Positions 21,696 to 29,519 of a stretch of DNA of 57,702 bases are shown in pieces. The translations under genes and the position numbers were made by a program. The DNA comes from Candidatus Acidiferrales bacterium (GTDB lineage: Bacteria > Acidobacteriota > Terriglobia > Acidiferrales > UBA7541), in the NCBI GenBank assembly GCA_030037525.1, contig JASHRC010000256.1, positions 1 through 57,702 on the forward strand, given 5' to 3'. The notes under the pieces were generated by a model that ran no database searches, was not told where the DNA came from, and saw nothing but the letters and a program-made list of their open reading frames with translations. Positions within the stretch are counted from its first letter, which is position 1. The number at the start of each line of letters is the position of its first letter.

Positions 21696-21986
21696 TCAGT
21701 TGGTCGGGCCGCCTTCCTGCGGAGCCTCGCTCGGACGCTCTACATCTTCAGGGGGCCCCTCGACGATGGGGCACACAAGGACGTTGGCTTCTTTTGGATT
21801 GACCGGAGCGTCCTCTCCTCCCGTAGCTATAGCTGTGTGTGATCCCGGATCAGCTGCATCTCCTATTGTCTCGGCTTTGGACTCGGGTCCTTTGCCACAT
21901 GCAATTTGGCTCTCGTCGCCCGCACTCTGAGCCCAGCATTCGAAAATTCGAGTCTCGCTCCCGTGCCGGACCAGTGTTACGTACAA
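21696..21986 (-). CDS. Possible small acidic protein, unrecognised
   Basis: A 96-codon frame opening with a TTG, rich in Glu/Pro/Gly with four cysteines or tryptophan-flanked positions near its start (RIFECWAQSAGDESQIACG). It has no detectable domain, signal or strong ribosome site, but its composition is more protein-like than nearby noise. It fills most of the gap between the reductase and the cytochrome c gene. Treat as tentative. Confidence 0.25.
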   Translation of the reverse strand: MYVTLVRHGSETRIFECWAQSAGDESQIACGKGPESKAETIGDAADPGSHTAIATGGEDAPVNPKEANVLVCPIVEGPPEDVERPSEAPQEGGPTN

Positions 21987-22102
21987 AGATGATTTATCCT
22001 GGGTTACGAATCGACTCTAGCGAAGCAGCGGTGCGGTGGGGATTTCAGTAGGGGTTAACGTGAAACTCTACATTGGCACACTGTTCGCGGATGGTGGCGA
22101 GC

Positions 22103-22543
22103 CTACTTCGATATGGCTGCGAGCGATCTGATATAGCTGACTGTGTCCCAGATTTCCTCAGGTGTTTCCTGGTCCCGGTAGGCAGGCATCTTGCCTCGAT
22201 TTGTACCCTTTCCATTTTGCATGATGTAGAACAACTCACCGTCGCTGAAGGCGCCTTGAACGGAGGGATCGCGCCAATCGTGCAAGTTCATAGTGATGTC
22301 TTTAGCCAAGACGCCCTTCCCACTGCCATCTTTGCCGTGACAAATCACACAACCACCGCCGACGTACAGCTCCTTTCCTTTAGCAATCGATTCTGCATTA
22401 GCAGGGAAAGGGTTCCTCTGTCCTGCTGCCTCCCTCGGAATCTTGAATTCGGAAGGCCGATTGGTGCCGCAGCCAAGCACGGCCCAGGCGACTCCAAAAA
22501 ACACAAAGTTGCGTGCGATAATTCTCTTTCGTCGGTCTAACAT
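22103..22543 (-). CDS. Monohaem c-type cytochrome, probable lipoprotein
   Basis: 146 residues. A hydrophobic N-terminus ends in a lipobox-like AVLGC with the modified cysteine at 25. One haem motif C-V-I-C-H lies in YVGGGCVICHGKDGSGKG, and a distal methionine is likely in GKMPAYRD. The C-terminal helix EEIWDTVSYIRSLA is typical of class I cytochromes. It probably shuttles electrons in the periplasm for one of the dehydrogenases nearby, for example the cresol-type flavoprotein. That link is inference from proximity. Clean ATG start. Confidence 0.85.
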   Translation of the reverse strand: MLDRRKRIIARNFVFFGVAWAVLGCGTNRPSEFKIPREAAGQRNPFPANAESIAKGKELYVGGGCVICHGKDGSGKGVLAKDITMNLHDWRDPSVQGAFSDGELFYIMQNGKGTNRGKMPAYRDQETPEEIWDTVSYIRSLAAISK

Positions 22544-22716
22544 TAGCTGCTAGAGCGGATGATACACCGAAGGAATATGTCCCGTTAGCCGGGGACTTGA
22601 CCCATGCCTGGATCGAACTTCTGCTCTGTCCTAGGGCCTAGCTTGCGCCCAACCAGGCGCAATTGCATAACGCAAAACTCAGCTTGAGAACTGCGTCTCA
22701 TTGCGACCCATCTTCA

Positions 22717-22815
22717 TCAAAACGGCCTCATCAATGCGGCTTGAGCAGCTTCAGCGGCTTGGCCCTCGCTGGTGCCAACGTACTGCATAGTTGACGTGAT
22801 CGACAGATGGCAGGA
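22717..22815 (-). pseudogene. C-terminal fragment of a tyrosine recombinase
   Basis: The minus strand reads CHLSITSTMQYVGTSEGQAA and then EAAQAALMRPF before a TGA (22717-22719). HLSIT...MQYVG fits the last motif of tyrosine recombinases (LGHSS...T..Y), with the nucleophile Tyr in QYVG. Nothing upstream in the same frame continues it, so only the tail remains. The rest of the 22.54-23.00 kb interval shows no gene. Confidence 0.5.
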
Positions 22816-22999
22816 GCCGGCCGGACAAAAGTGGCAGGTTGATTAAATCATCCCTTTATCTGCCGCTGTCCGCGCTGAGTCTCTCGTTGCATCGGCACTA
22901 AAAGTACTGGTGATTCAAGCGGGCTTATTCGAATGATTGAACTGGCACTTCAAAGGGACGGTTTTGAGCGTAATCCCAATGTTACGCCAACAGCATCAA

Positions 23000-23620
23000 C
23001 TACCTCAGTGCGGCGTTACCGGGCTGGGCCTTCGGCTCAAATCCCTTGGTGCCACGCAAAAATGCAGCAGCAGAAAAGGAGAGCGAGGGATAGAGCGGCG
23101 ACGTGATTCTCCATTGCAACGGGGTCACCGAACAGCCGCAACCCCAGTCAAAATAGCTGCGCCACACGCCAGCCGTAAAACTCTGCATCGCAGACGGATG
23201 GAACAGAAGCACCGCAATGCTGACCTGCGCGACTGGCCACACCCACACGTAAGCTGGCCAGCCTTCCTTGAGCCATTCACTCAGGAAATAGCCCAAGACG
23301 AAAGCAACTGCGATTTGAAAGGGAAAATACGGCCTGTCCAGCAATGCCGTAAACAAATCTACGCCAGACCGCGTGTGCGTCACCCGTGAATACAGCAGCA
23401 GAGGTGGCACAATTACAGCGCCTATGGCCAATGACCCGTATGTGCCGATGAATGTAGCGGCAATGTACTTCGCGGCAGGGATAGCAAACTTACGCAACCT
23501 CGGTGAAAGGGTCTCCGGTCCTACAGTTTTTACGTAGAGAAGAAAAAGGAATACGGTGGAGATTACGAAAAACAGTGTGACAGCCATGCGTCGTGTGCCT
23601 GACCAGGCAAAATGGTACAT
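23000..23620 (-). CDS. Multi-pass membrane protein of unknown function
   Basis: About 206 residues with four hydrophobic segments: MAVTLFFVISTVFLFLLYV, then around residues 50-80 (YIAATFIGTYGSLAIGAVIV), 103-120 (FQIAVAFVLGYFLSEWL) and 126-148 (VWVWPVAQVSIAVLLF). A CGC motif sits in the last loop. No family recognised. ATG 23620 and ATG 23587 are both possible starts; the latter begins right at the first membrane segment. Downstream of the M48 protease on the same strand with a 244-base gap. Confidence 0.6.
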   Translation of the reverse strand: MYHFAWSGTRRMAVTLFFVISTVFLFLLYVKTVGPETLSPRLRKFAIPAAKYIAATFIGTYGSLAIGAVIVPPLLLYSRVTHTRSGVDLFTALLDRPYFPFQIAVAFVLGYFLSEWLKEGWPAYVWVWPVAQVSIAVLLFHPSAMQSFTAGVWRSYFDWGCGCSVTPLQWRITSPLYPSLSFSAAAFLRGTKGFEPKAQPGNAALR

Positions 23621-23867
23621 CAAGAATTTCAGTTTCGGGTGTTGTTACCAGGCAGCGCCGTTTGTTCGCTCTGTCAATGATGGAACTTGTGAAACGGCGA
23701 TATGGCGGGCCGTCAGCATTATCCTGCAGCGCATGTAGCCGAAAGCCACCCCCTCGGCCGCAGCCGTTCCTCGATCAGCGGAAGCATTCCTGCACCGACC
23801 CATCTATTCAAACCGATCAGGACTTGCGGCGTGTCCGATTGGGAAATGAAACGTCGCTCTTAAGATT

Positions 23868-24887
23868 TTACCGTTGGGATGTGGCAACCTGCGGCGCGTC
23901 CACACCCAGTAGCATTTCGGCCACCCTTTCGGCAGAAAACTCTCCAACCCTGGCGATAGCCGCCGCCCTGTGCGTTAGAGATGGATGCGTCATAAACAGC
24001 TCCGCGAAATTGCTACATCGAATTGGAACGCTGCTCACTTTGTACAAGGTGACAAGCGCACGAATCGCCGTTTCGGGGTCACCCGTAAAACTCACCGCCT
24101 CACGATCAGCGTCATACTCGAAGTGACGAGATAGCAGGTCAAGAGCCATTATCGGGGCAACGATAACCAGAAATTCGAGTAGCGGTCGTGATTTCTCGAT
24201 GGTAGTCGAAAGCCGGAAGAGAACCAGTGTCAGGACCGAATAAAGCGCAATCGCGAGCAGAAACTGCTTTAGGCCGTGTCTTCGTTTCACATGTGCCACT
24301 TCGTGGGCCAGGACGTAATCCAGCTGTGGTTTCGTGAAATACTTACCCCAATTGTCGGTCACCGCAACGACGCGCGACCCTCCATAAGCATTGGTCAGGT
24401 GTCCCTTGCCGGATGGCACGATGTAAACGCCTCGGATCATCGTTCGCATTCTTCTTGCGACGGCAAAAGCCCGATTTCGGAGTTCGCCCGCCTTCGTCTC
24501 GTTGAATTTCACACCCTCGGCTCGACGCAAGAAAATCGTTCCGATCCGAGCGACTAATGCAGCGCAAACAATCCAGACCAAACCCCTACTGCGCCCAAGC
24601 AACACGGCCTCATACCCCGTCGCAATCATTAGCAACGGGACAGGAAAGCTCACCGTCCTCCACCATGCCTGCGAGGCGATGTCCACGGGCGACCATCGGA
24701 GACCAAGGATTGTTTCGTCTGTCGAATAGCACAAGACCAAATGGAGGCCGAGTCCCAATACGAGCGGAAGCCAAAAGGCAAGGGATGCCCTCGTCGCGCC
24801 CCGATTCAGGTCCCAGATGGCTGACCATCCCGCCACCGTCAGGAGCATTGCAAGACGAGTCAGTCTGCGGTATTTCAGCCACTGCAC
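23868..24887 (-). CDS. M48-family membrane metalloprotease, 5' end frameshifted
   Basis: HtpX/Ste24-type zinc protease. The catalytic motif HEVAHVKRRHG (HExxH) is present, followed by membrane helices and the third ligand region FEYDADREAV; the tail FMTHPSLTHRAAAIARV is diagnostic. The annotated frame starts at GTG 24887, but homologous-looking sequence continues upstream in the same frame (TLQRYAQVRPVQWLKYRR) until about 24920. There a single extra base moves a first membrane segment (MIYLSFALVVLPFAVTLGF, from ATG 24978) into another frame. The native gene was therefore probably 23868-24978. Catalytic domain intact; first helix lost or a sequencing error. Confidence 0.8.
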   Translation of the reverse strand: MQWLKYRRLTRLAMLLTVAGWSAIWDLNRGATRASLAFWLPLVLGLGLHLVLCYSTDETILGLRWSPVDIASQAWWRTVSFPVPLLMIATGYEAVLLGRSRGLVWIVCAALVARIGTIFLRRAEGVKFNETKAGELRNRAFAVARRMRTMIRGVYIVPSGKGHLTNAYGGSRVVAVTDNWGKYFTKPQLDYVLAHEVAHVKRRHGLKQFLLAIALYSVLTLVLFRLSTTIEKSRPLLEFLVIVAPIMALDLLSRHFEYDADREAVSFTGDPETAIRALVTLYKVSSVPIRCSNFAELFMTHPSLTHRAAAIARVGEFSAERVAEMLLGVDAPQVATSQR

Positions 24888-25079
24888 TGGCCGTACCTGT
24901 GCGTAGCGTTGCAGCGTGCCGAAATCCTAAGGTCACTGCAAAGGGGAGCACTACAAGCGCAAAAGACAGGTAAATCATTCCCCAAGAGTTTATAGCAGGT
25001 TCACAAGGGTCGCCGCCAACTGTCTGTGTGTGGGTTTGCAAGGACCCATTAGAGGTGGAGTTGGTGGAATAATAGGTGG

Positions 25080-25294
25080 ATTGATTCGGTGCTACGATTG
25101 GCGAGCGGAGCGCAGCCGATGGAAACCAAACGACGCTGGATAGTCCGACTCTTGACCGTCATTGCGGTGGCTGTTGCCGCCTTCTTGCTCCGACACCACT
25201 TCCGGTGGGAAACGCCCATCCTCAAGTAGCGTTCGGGAGATAAGCCGCAACGCGGTCGGTCGGCGTCCGGGCGTTCGACTGCGAGAACGTGACG
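25080..25294 (+). repeat. Microprotein repeat unit, copy 1
   Basis: About 210 bases closely matching 36150-36360. The two copies share an exact 24-base lead-in (beginning ATTGATTCGGTGCTACG), a 36-codon ORF, and a downstream block of 65 bases that has no indels between copies. Outside these limits the copies diverge. Copy 1 lies between the divergent M48 protease gene and a 51-codon hydrophobic ORF. Confidence 0.85.
25119..25229 (+). CDS. 36-residue single-pass membrane microprotein, copy 1
   Basis: Too short for routine gene calling, but supported by comparison with its copy at 36185-36295. It reads METKRRWIVRLLTVI then AVAVAAFLLRHHFRW and ETPILK: a basic N-terminus, one membrane helix and a conserved RHHFRW-PILK tail. 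Ten of 37 codons differ between copies: six silently, four giving mild changes (R/H, V/I, L/F, T/A). This is the pattern expected of selection on this frame. A GGAG lies eight bases before the ATG. Function unknown. Divergent from an M48 protease gene. Confidence 0.65.
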   Translation: METKRRWIVRLLTVIAVAVAAFLLRHHFRWETPILK

Positions 25295-25450
25295 ATGCCC
25301 CCAAAATCTACCCTCTGGCCGTCGGGGTGGCGCTTGGCCGTGCTGATCCTGCTATTCTTGATTCCGGTCCCGTTTCATCCTTGGTGGCGAGGGATTGTTT
25401 GCTGGTCAGCATGGGGCGGATTGGTATTTCTGTTGATTCGTGCAAAGTAG
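25295..25450 (+). CDS. 51-residue hydrophobic small protein following the microprotein
   Basis: Starts with ATG exactly 65 bases after the stop of the 36-residue ORF, the same offset as a GTG-started hydrophobic ORF in the second copy. It reads MPPKSTLWPSGW then two membrane segments (LAVLILLFLIPVPF and VCWSAWGGLVFLLI) and ends RAK. Tryptophan-rich. No family known to me. The sequence is not conserved with the second-copy partner; only position and hydrophobicity are. Confidence 0.45.
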   Translation: MPPKSTLWPSGWRLAVLILLFLIPVPFHPWWRGIVCWSAWGGLVFLLIRAK

Positions 25451-25835
25451 CCCACTGCCTTTTTCCGAGACAACACGATTTGAACAACAATGCGGGCCGA
25501 CAAAAGGATGGTCTTGGAGAGACGCCGCTCAGATGGGACTCCCTTGTGCGCAAGGTCACCTGGGACCCATCGTGTACGGCGTAGCGTCCGCGTTATCGTA
25601 CGTCGCTACAGCGACAGGACGGGCGCAAAGGAGGAGCCGTGCGTCTACTTCTGTGGTCCAATTGGGTCGTGAGCACAACGACATTTGCGATCGGTTGCGC
25701 AGTGAAATCGATAAAGCGCGCAAAGAATACGACCGCCGCTTTCGCGCGATCCAGGATCACCCGGTGGATTACTTCCATCGCTGGATGGTGGAAATTCTTG
25801 CCGGAGGAAATATCGAAGCCTTCGGCGAATACTGA
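25440..25835 (+). CDS. Hypothetical protein abutting the IS element
   Basis: A 131-codon frame whose GTG overlaps the end of the preceding small ORF by 11 bases. The C-terminal half looks like a real helical protein (REHNDICDRLRSEIDKARK, FRAIQDHPVDYFHRWMVEIL). The N-terminal half is less convincing, so the true start may be internal. The stop lies two bases before the left inverted repeat of the IS, so the original gene may have been cut by the insertion. No family recognised. Confidence 0.35.
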   Translation: MQSSPLPFSETTRFEQQCGPTKGWSWRDAAQMGLPCAQGHLGPIVYGVASALSYVATATGRAQRRSRASTSVVQLGREHNDICDRLRSEIDKARKEYDRRFRAIQDHPVDYFHRWMVEILAGGNIEAFGEY

Positions 25836-25837
25836 GG

Positions 25838-25858
25838 TGCTCCCCATCCTTCAGACAG
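25838..25858 (+). repeat. IS left inverted repeat
   Basis: Begins TGCTCCCC and ends AGACAG. It pairs with the reverse complement of 27317-27337, with four mismatches in the middle. Confidence 0.8.
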
Positions 25859-25953
25859 AAATTGGGCCTTCCTTAGGTGGATCGCTGCCTTGAAATTTGA
25901 CCCCTTGAATTCGTGTTTTCTCGTTCTGCAATTGAAGCCGGGATGGGGTCGTA

Positions 25954-25984
25954 GGGGAAGGGACGGCGCTTGAGTCCCTTCCCC
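25954..25984. terminator. Perfect 11-bp hairpin inside the IS
   Basis: GGGGAAGGGAC and GTCCCTTCCCC form a perfect 11-base-pair stem with a nine-base loop. It lies between the left inverted repeat and the end of orfB. It could terminate transcription out of the element or block read-through into it. No T-run follows, so intrinsic termination is not certain. Confidence 0.5.
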
Positions 25985-26151
25985 TGCACCCACTCCTAGA
26001 AAAGCCAGCGTTTGCGAAATGCACTCGGCTCTCGGCGCCGAGAACGAATTTTTTGACGCCGGCGGTTTTTCGCAGAAAAATGTCGCGTCAGGGACGGCTA
26101 GGAGCGACGATTCGCTCGGTCGACCCATAGCATCCCCCGTTTTCGCTCCGC

Positions 26152-27009
26152 TCAAGCGCATTTCACTCTTCCGAAGTACATCGCCTCCGGCGTCCGGTAG
26201 CCCAAAGCCTGATGCGGACGCTCGTGATTGTAAAACCGAAAGTAATTTCCCAGATTCTGCACCGCATCCTCGACCTGCTCGTAGTCGTGCAGATACACCT
26301 CTTCGTACTTCACCGTGCGCCACAGCCGCTCCACAAAAATGTTGTCCAGCGCTCGTCCTCGCCCATCCATGCTGATGGTGATGCCGCTCCTCTCCAGCCG
26401 CCCGGTGAAATCCTCGCTCGTGAATTGGGCCCCTTGGTCCGTATTGAAAATTTCCGGGCAGCCCGTCTGCAAGGCCCATTCCAGCGCCGCCAAGCAAAAA
26501 GCGCTCTCCAACGAACCCGACACTTCCCAGCCCAAAACATATCGGCTGAACCAGTCCAAGATCACCACTAGGTAGATAAACCCTTGGCGCAGACGTACAT
26601 AGGTGATATCGCTGGCCCACACCTGGTTCGGTCGCTCGATCTTCAGCCCCCGCAGGCGATAGGGATAGAGGCGATGTCCGGCAGCGGGCTGGGACAGCCG
26701 CGGCTTCGGATAAATCGCTTCCAGTCCCATCTGCCGCAGCAGCCGTCGCACCCGCTTCCCATTCACCCGGTAACCCTGCTCGCTCAGCCAGTAGGTCATC
26801 CGACGCACTCCATAAAACGGCGTGCGCGTGTACTGCTCGTCCAGCAAGCGCATCAGCTTCAGGTTTTCCTCGCTCTCGGAAACCGGCGTGTAGTACAGGC
26901 CCGCCCGCGAGATCCCCGTCAGCTGGCATTGCCGTACGATGCTGAGATCTCCTCGATTCGCTTCGATCCATCCGCGTCGCTCCGCTAACGGGAAAGTCCA
27001 GACTTTTTT
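26152..27009 (-). CDS. IS3-family transposase OrfB (DDE integrase core)
   Basis: Catalytic half of the transposase, produced mainly as an OrfAB fusion. The rve core shows the DDE triad: Asp in VWASDITYVRL, Asp in FNTDQGAQFTSEDF, and Glu in DNIFVERLWRTVKYEEVYL; the tail FYNHERPHQALGYRTP is diagnostic. The frame extends upstream of ATG 26853 through QLTGISRAGLYYTP and up to the A8 slippery run at 27004-27011, where a -1 shift from orfA gives LKKKVWTFPLAERRGWIEA. HTH_21-type sequence (LDEQYTRTPFYGVRRMTYWL) lies in the N-terminal part. No internal stops, so it looks functional. Confidence 0.9.
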   Translation of the reverse strand, partial: KKVWTFPLAERRGWIEANRGDLSIVRQCQLTGISRAGLYYTPVSESEENLKLMRLLDEQYTRTPFYGVRRMTYWLSEQGYRVNGKRVRRLLRQMGLEAIYPKPRLSQPAAGHRLYPYRLRGLKIERPNQVWASDITYVRLRQGFIYLVVILDWFSRYVLGWEVSGSLESAFCLAALEWALQTGCPEIFNTDQGAQFTSEDFTGRLERSGITISMDGRGRALDNIFVERLWRTVKYEEVYLHDYEQVEDAVQNLGNYFRFYNHERPHQALGYRTPEAMYFGRVKCA

Positions 27010-27287
27010 TTAAGCCAGTCCACTTCCACCTGCAATTTCCCAATCTGCTGGTAGAGTTCGGCTTTCAGTTCCTCGTCGGCCTTGGCTTCTGCCGTCTTCC
27101 CGCTCGAGAAAACCTCCACCGCTCGCTCCAGAAGTTGCTTCTTCCAGTGCGTCACCAGGTTGGGGTGAACTTCGTAGTGAGAGGCAATCTCTTGGATCGT
27201 GCGCTGTCCCTTGATCGCCTCCAACGCAATCTTGGCTTTCCAATCTGCACTGAACTGTCGTCGGTGTCGTCTCATCTGCCTCCTCAC
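26985..27287 (-). CDS. IS3-family transposase OrfA (HTH protein)
   Basis: 100 residues. A helix-turn-helix (WKAKIALEAIKGQRTIQEIA and HYEVHPNLVTHWKKQLLE) binds the IS ends, and a C-terminal coiled coil (DEELKAELYQQIGKLQVEV) serves dimerisation. It ends KKKSGLSR after an AAAAAAAA run that acts as the -1 frameshift site for the OrfAB fusion. Starts a few bases inside the right end of the element. Confidence 0.9.
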   Translation of the reverse strand: MRRQMRRHRRQFSADWKAKIALEAIKGQRTIQEIASHYEVHPNLVTHWKKQLLERAVEVFSSGKTAEAKADEELKAELYQQIGKLQVEVDWLKKKSGLSR

Positions 27288-27316
27288 AGAGGCAGCGGAT
27301 TTTACACCTAAGGGAC

Positions 27317-27337
27317 CTGTCTAAATTTTGGGGAGCA
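27317..27337 (-). repeat. IS right inverted repeat
   Basis: Reverse complement begins TGCTCCCC and ends AGACAG, matching the left end at 17 of 21 positions. Marks the outer edge of the IS upstream of orfA. Confidence 0.8.
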
Positions 27338-27443
27338 CTTCATACCCCTGTGCCGCTCACGCAACGTCCTGTTGCTCGACCCATGTTCCTCGTCGAGTTT
27401 CTGATCCGCGTTCACCCTATTGCTCAGCCCCGTGTTCCAAGGC

Positions 27444-27482
27444 TTTAGGGGTGGCCCCCTTCCCCGAGGAGCCACCCCCAAA
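27444..27482. terminator. Strong hairpin between the IS and the next gene
   Basis: GGGGTGGC (27448-27455) pairs with GCCACCCC (27471-27478) around a 15-base pyrimidine-rich loop. The stem extends by TTT/AAA past one mismatch. Possible bidirectional terminator for minus-strand transcription leaving the small gene at 27512-27754. No U-tract in the strict sense. Confidence 0.45.
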
Positions 27483-27511
27483 CCGTACTTGAGCCACTGC
27501 GCTCAGCGGAT

Positions 27512-27754
27512 TCATAGAAGTCCGTTCGTTTTACGGATTTCTTCGAGTTGTGACAAGCAACTCATGTCGCAGTCGATCAGGCCAGCAAGCAGCAACGGAC
27601 AATCCACGATTCTCCATGAAGTCCATTGGCCATCACCCTTCTGCCATTTCGAGGCCGTGACATCGGCTGGCAGCTTCTTGTGCGGGCAATTGACCGTGTG
27701 GACGCGCTCGACACTGGATGCCGCGAGCTTTTTGGCGTCGGAGGTATCAGTCAT
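27512..27754 (-). CDS. Small cysteine-containing protein of unknown function
   Basis: 80 residues from ATG 27754 (MTDTSDAKKLAASSVERVH). Four or five cysteines fall in short motifs (VNCPHKKLP, IVDCPLLLAGLIDCDMSCLSQ), which may bind metal or form disulfides. No signal peptide. The pattern DCPLL...CD.SCL looks like a small acidobacterial family, but I cannot name it. GGGGGTGG before the start may act as ribosome site. Confidence 0.5.
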   Translation of the reverse strand: MTDTSDAKKLAASSVERVHTVNCPHKKLPADVTASKWQKGDGQWTSWRIVDCPLLLAGLIDCDMSCLSQLEEIRKTNGLL

Positions 27755-28052
27755 GATCCACCCCCTTCGTACCGGCAAAACCTCTTTCAAGCTGCTCCGT
27801 CCGGAGCCAAGTCAAGAAACAACGAGGCCTCAGCACACAAATGCACGGGAGCGAAACTATCGGGACTCCTTCGCATCTTACAATGTTTAGGATGCGCGAA
27901 AAATACTGTGATACACGTCACTAGCCGCATGGCTCCGCGGGGCGGCCGGAACCCCGTACATAAGTATCTCAAAGGCCCAATCCCAAGGTGCTGGTAAAAC
28001 GCCGTAATCGTCCATGTTGCGGTCCCCCCTAGGAACATCTCCGGTGACGCGA

Positions 28053-29330
28053 CTAATCAGGAGGGATTCTGTACGAGAGAACAGTTGTGCCACTCAGAAT
28101 CGCGAGACGATCTCCCGATGGGGACAACGCGATTGCAGGCGCATTTTCCGACTTGAGCACAACACTGAAGACCTTGCTTCTTCGGGAGCGATCGTACACA
28201 AGCACAGCGAACCACCGCTTGGGGATCAGGGTATCATCGAGCGTCAGTTTGCGATACGCAAGAATCAACATCGCAAATCGACTGCCCTCCAAAGACCGCA
28301 TATAGTCGTAAATATCGTAACTACTCCAGTCTGCGTTCTGTCTCTCCCACAGAAGCTCGCCGCCGCTAGAGAGCACCTGGAACCCACTTCGAATCTCTGC
28401 GAGAATTTGATCGCTGGTCAGGAACATAGGTAGGCCGTACCTGCAAGGATCCCCGCAACAAAGGTGGGTCCTTGTCGCATCCGCCCGCTCGACATCGATG
28501 CACTTGTACCACTCTCCTGCGAAGGCATCAGTGCTAACAGACTCCGCAGAACCTGGGAATAGGTCGATACTGCGGACTTTCTCGAACGTTTCGGATGACC
28601 GCCATTCCCCGTGGGCGACCGGCCAGTGCTCGGAGTCACCGTTCACAACCATAGACACGCCACCCGAACTACTGACGACTCCAGGATTACTCTGTTCCAG
28701 GAAAAAGACTTCGCCACGTGGAGCGACCATCGCAGCGTATTCCAAAGATGGGTCCAACTGAATCTCCCGCTTTTTCTGCAGGTCGGGGGTGTACAGACTC
28801 AGAGTGTTATTCGCATGAACCAAGAAGCCGTCCCGCACCGGCATGATGCGGGCTTGAGTGTCGTACCGCGTGTTGAAGAAGCGCCTTTCTCGCGTCTGCC
28901 AAACCTGATGCGAAATCAAATTGCCATTCTCTACATCCAGAAACAGGGCTTCCATTGTATGTGGCGGTGGGGGAGTCGGCGGTTGCCCCTTCTGAGCAGT
29001 TACCCGTTCATCTACCAAATCGCTGAAGTACACCACCAATTCTTTGGCGACGATGAATTCGACATGCGCATGAACATCCTGGAAGAGCAACGAAAGGTTG
29101 GAAAAGACTTCCCCATTCTTATAGTTTGGAGCTTGGGGCTGCTTGAAATTCAGCGCGGTCAGGTCGATCTGTCGTTCTGGAAAGGGAGTCGCCTTTTGCG
29201 CAGCGAGGTTCGGCGTCCCTAGGGTCAATGTTTCCAAAAACATGCCGAGCGTAAGCGCTATCATTGTGACGCGATGCACGCGTAGGTTCACTGTCGGTCT
29301 CCACCTGACAGGCACGTCGATGTAAACCAT
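28053..29330 (-). CDS. Secreted protein with propeller-like repeats, unknown function
   Basis: 425 residues from ATG 29330 (a TTG lies one codon upstream). A signal-like hydrophobic segment (MIALTLGMFLETLTLG) ends at AAQ near residue 45. The mature part is made of repeated short beta strands with aromatic and Asp/Ser turns (DGFLVHANNTLSLYTPD, IALSPSGDRLAILSGTTVLS), as in beta-propellers. Two cysteines are close together in HLCCGDPCRYG. No enzyme motif. Likely periplasmic or surface-bound. Stands alone between frame-damaged small genes. Confidence 0.6.
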   Translation of the reverse strand: MVYIDVPVRWRPTVNLRVHRVTMIALTLGMFLETLTLGTPNLAAQKATPFPERQIDLTALNFKQPQAPNYKNGEVFSNLSLLFQDVHAHVEFIVAKELVVYFSDLVDERVTAQKGQPPTPPPPHTMEALFLDVENGNLISHQVWQTRERRFFNTRYDTQARIMPVRDGFLVHANNTLSLYTPDLQKKREIQLDPSLEYAAMVAPRGEVFFLEQSNPGVVSSSGGVSMVVNGDSEHWPVAHGEWRSSETFEKVRSIDLFPGSAESVSTDAFAGEWYKCIDVERADATRTHLCCGDPCRYGLPMFLTSDQILAEIRSGFQVLSSGGELLWERQNADWSSYDIYDYMRSLEGSRFAMLILAYRKLTLDDTLIPKRWFAVLVYDRSRRSKVFSVVLKSENAPAIALSPSGDRLAILSGTTVLSYRIPPD

Positions 29331-29519
29331 CAATAGTTCGTTGCTTCAACAGGCACGAGCAAGCTCCTGGTTAACGACCTTACCGCCGAAGTGGTACCAG
29401 AAGGAACATTTCCGATTTGGCGACCGGGGAGTTAGCAGTCAGCTCCGCTTCAAGACCTTCCGTGAAGGTACCGGCTTGTAGCGAATTCATGAATGAGATG
29501 GCGCTAGAATCAGATCATC

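Larger units (their letters stand above)
25838..27337 (-). mobile_element. IS3-family insertion sequence
   Basis: 1500 bases bounded by imperfect 21-base inverted repeats (25838-25858 and 27317-27337, 17 of 21 matching) that start TGCTCCCC and end AGACAG. It carries overlapping orfA and orfB with a slippery A8 run. About 290 bases between the left repeat and orfB are noncoding and contain a strong hairpin. That is longer than usual for the family. No clear 3-base target duplication: AGG on the left and CTT on the right. This suggests an old insertion or a rearranged flank. Confidence 0.88.

Noticed and set aside
21940-22000. tRNA-like words (GAGTCTCGCTCCC) on the minus strand
   Set aside because: No acceptor stem or anticodon arm can be folded around them.
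25769-27043. A long (424-codon) minus-strand open frame across the IS
   Set aside because: It overlaps OrfB in a different frame, has GC-driven Arg/Gly/Ala composition and no domain. The DDE motifs are all in the OrfB frame.
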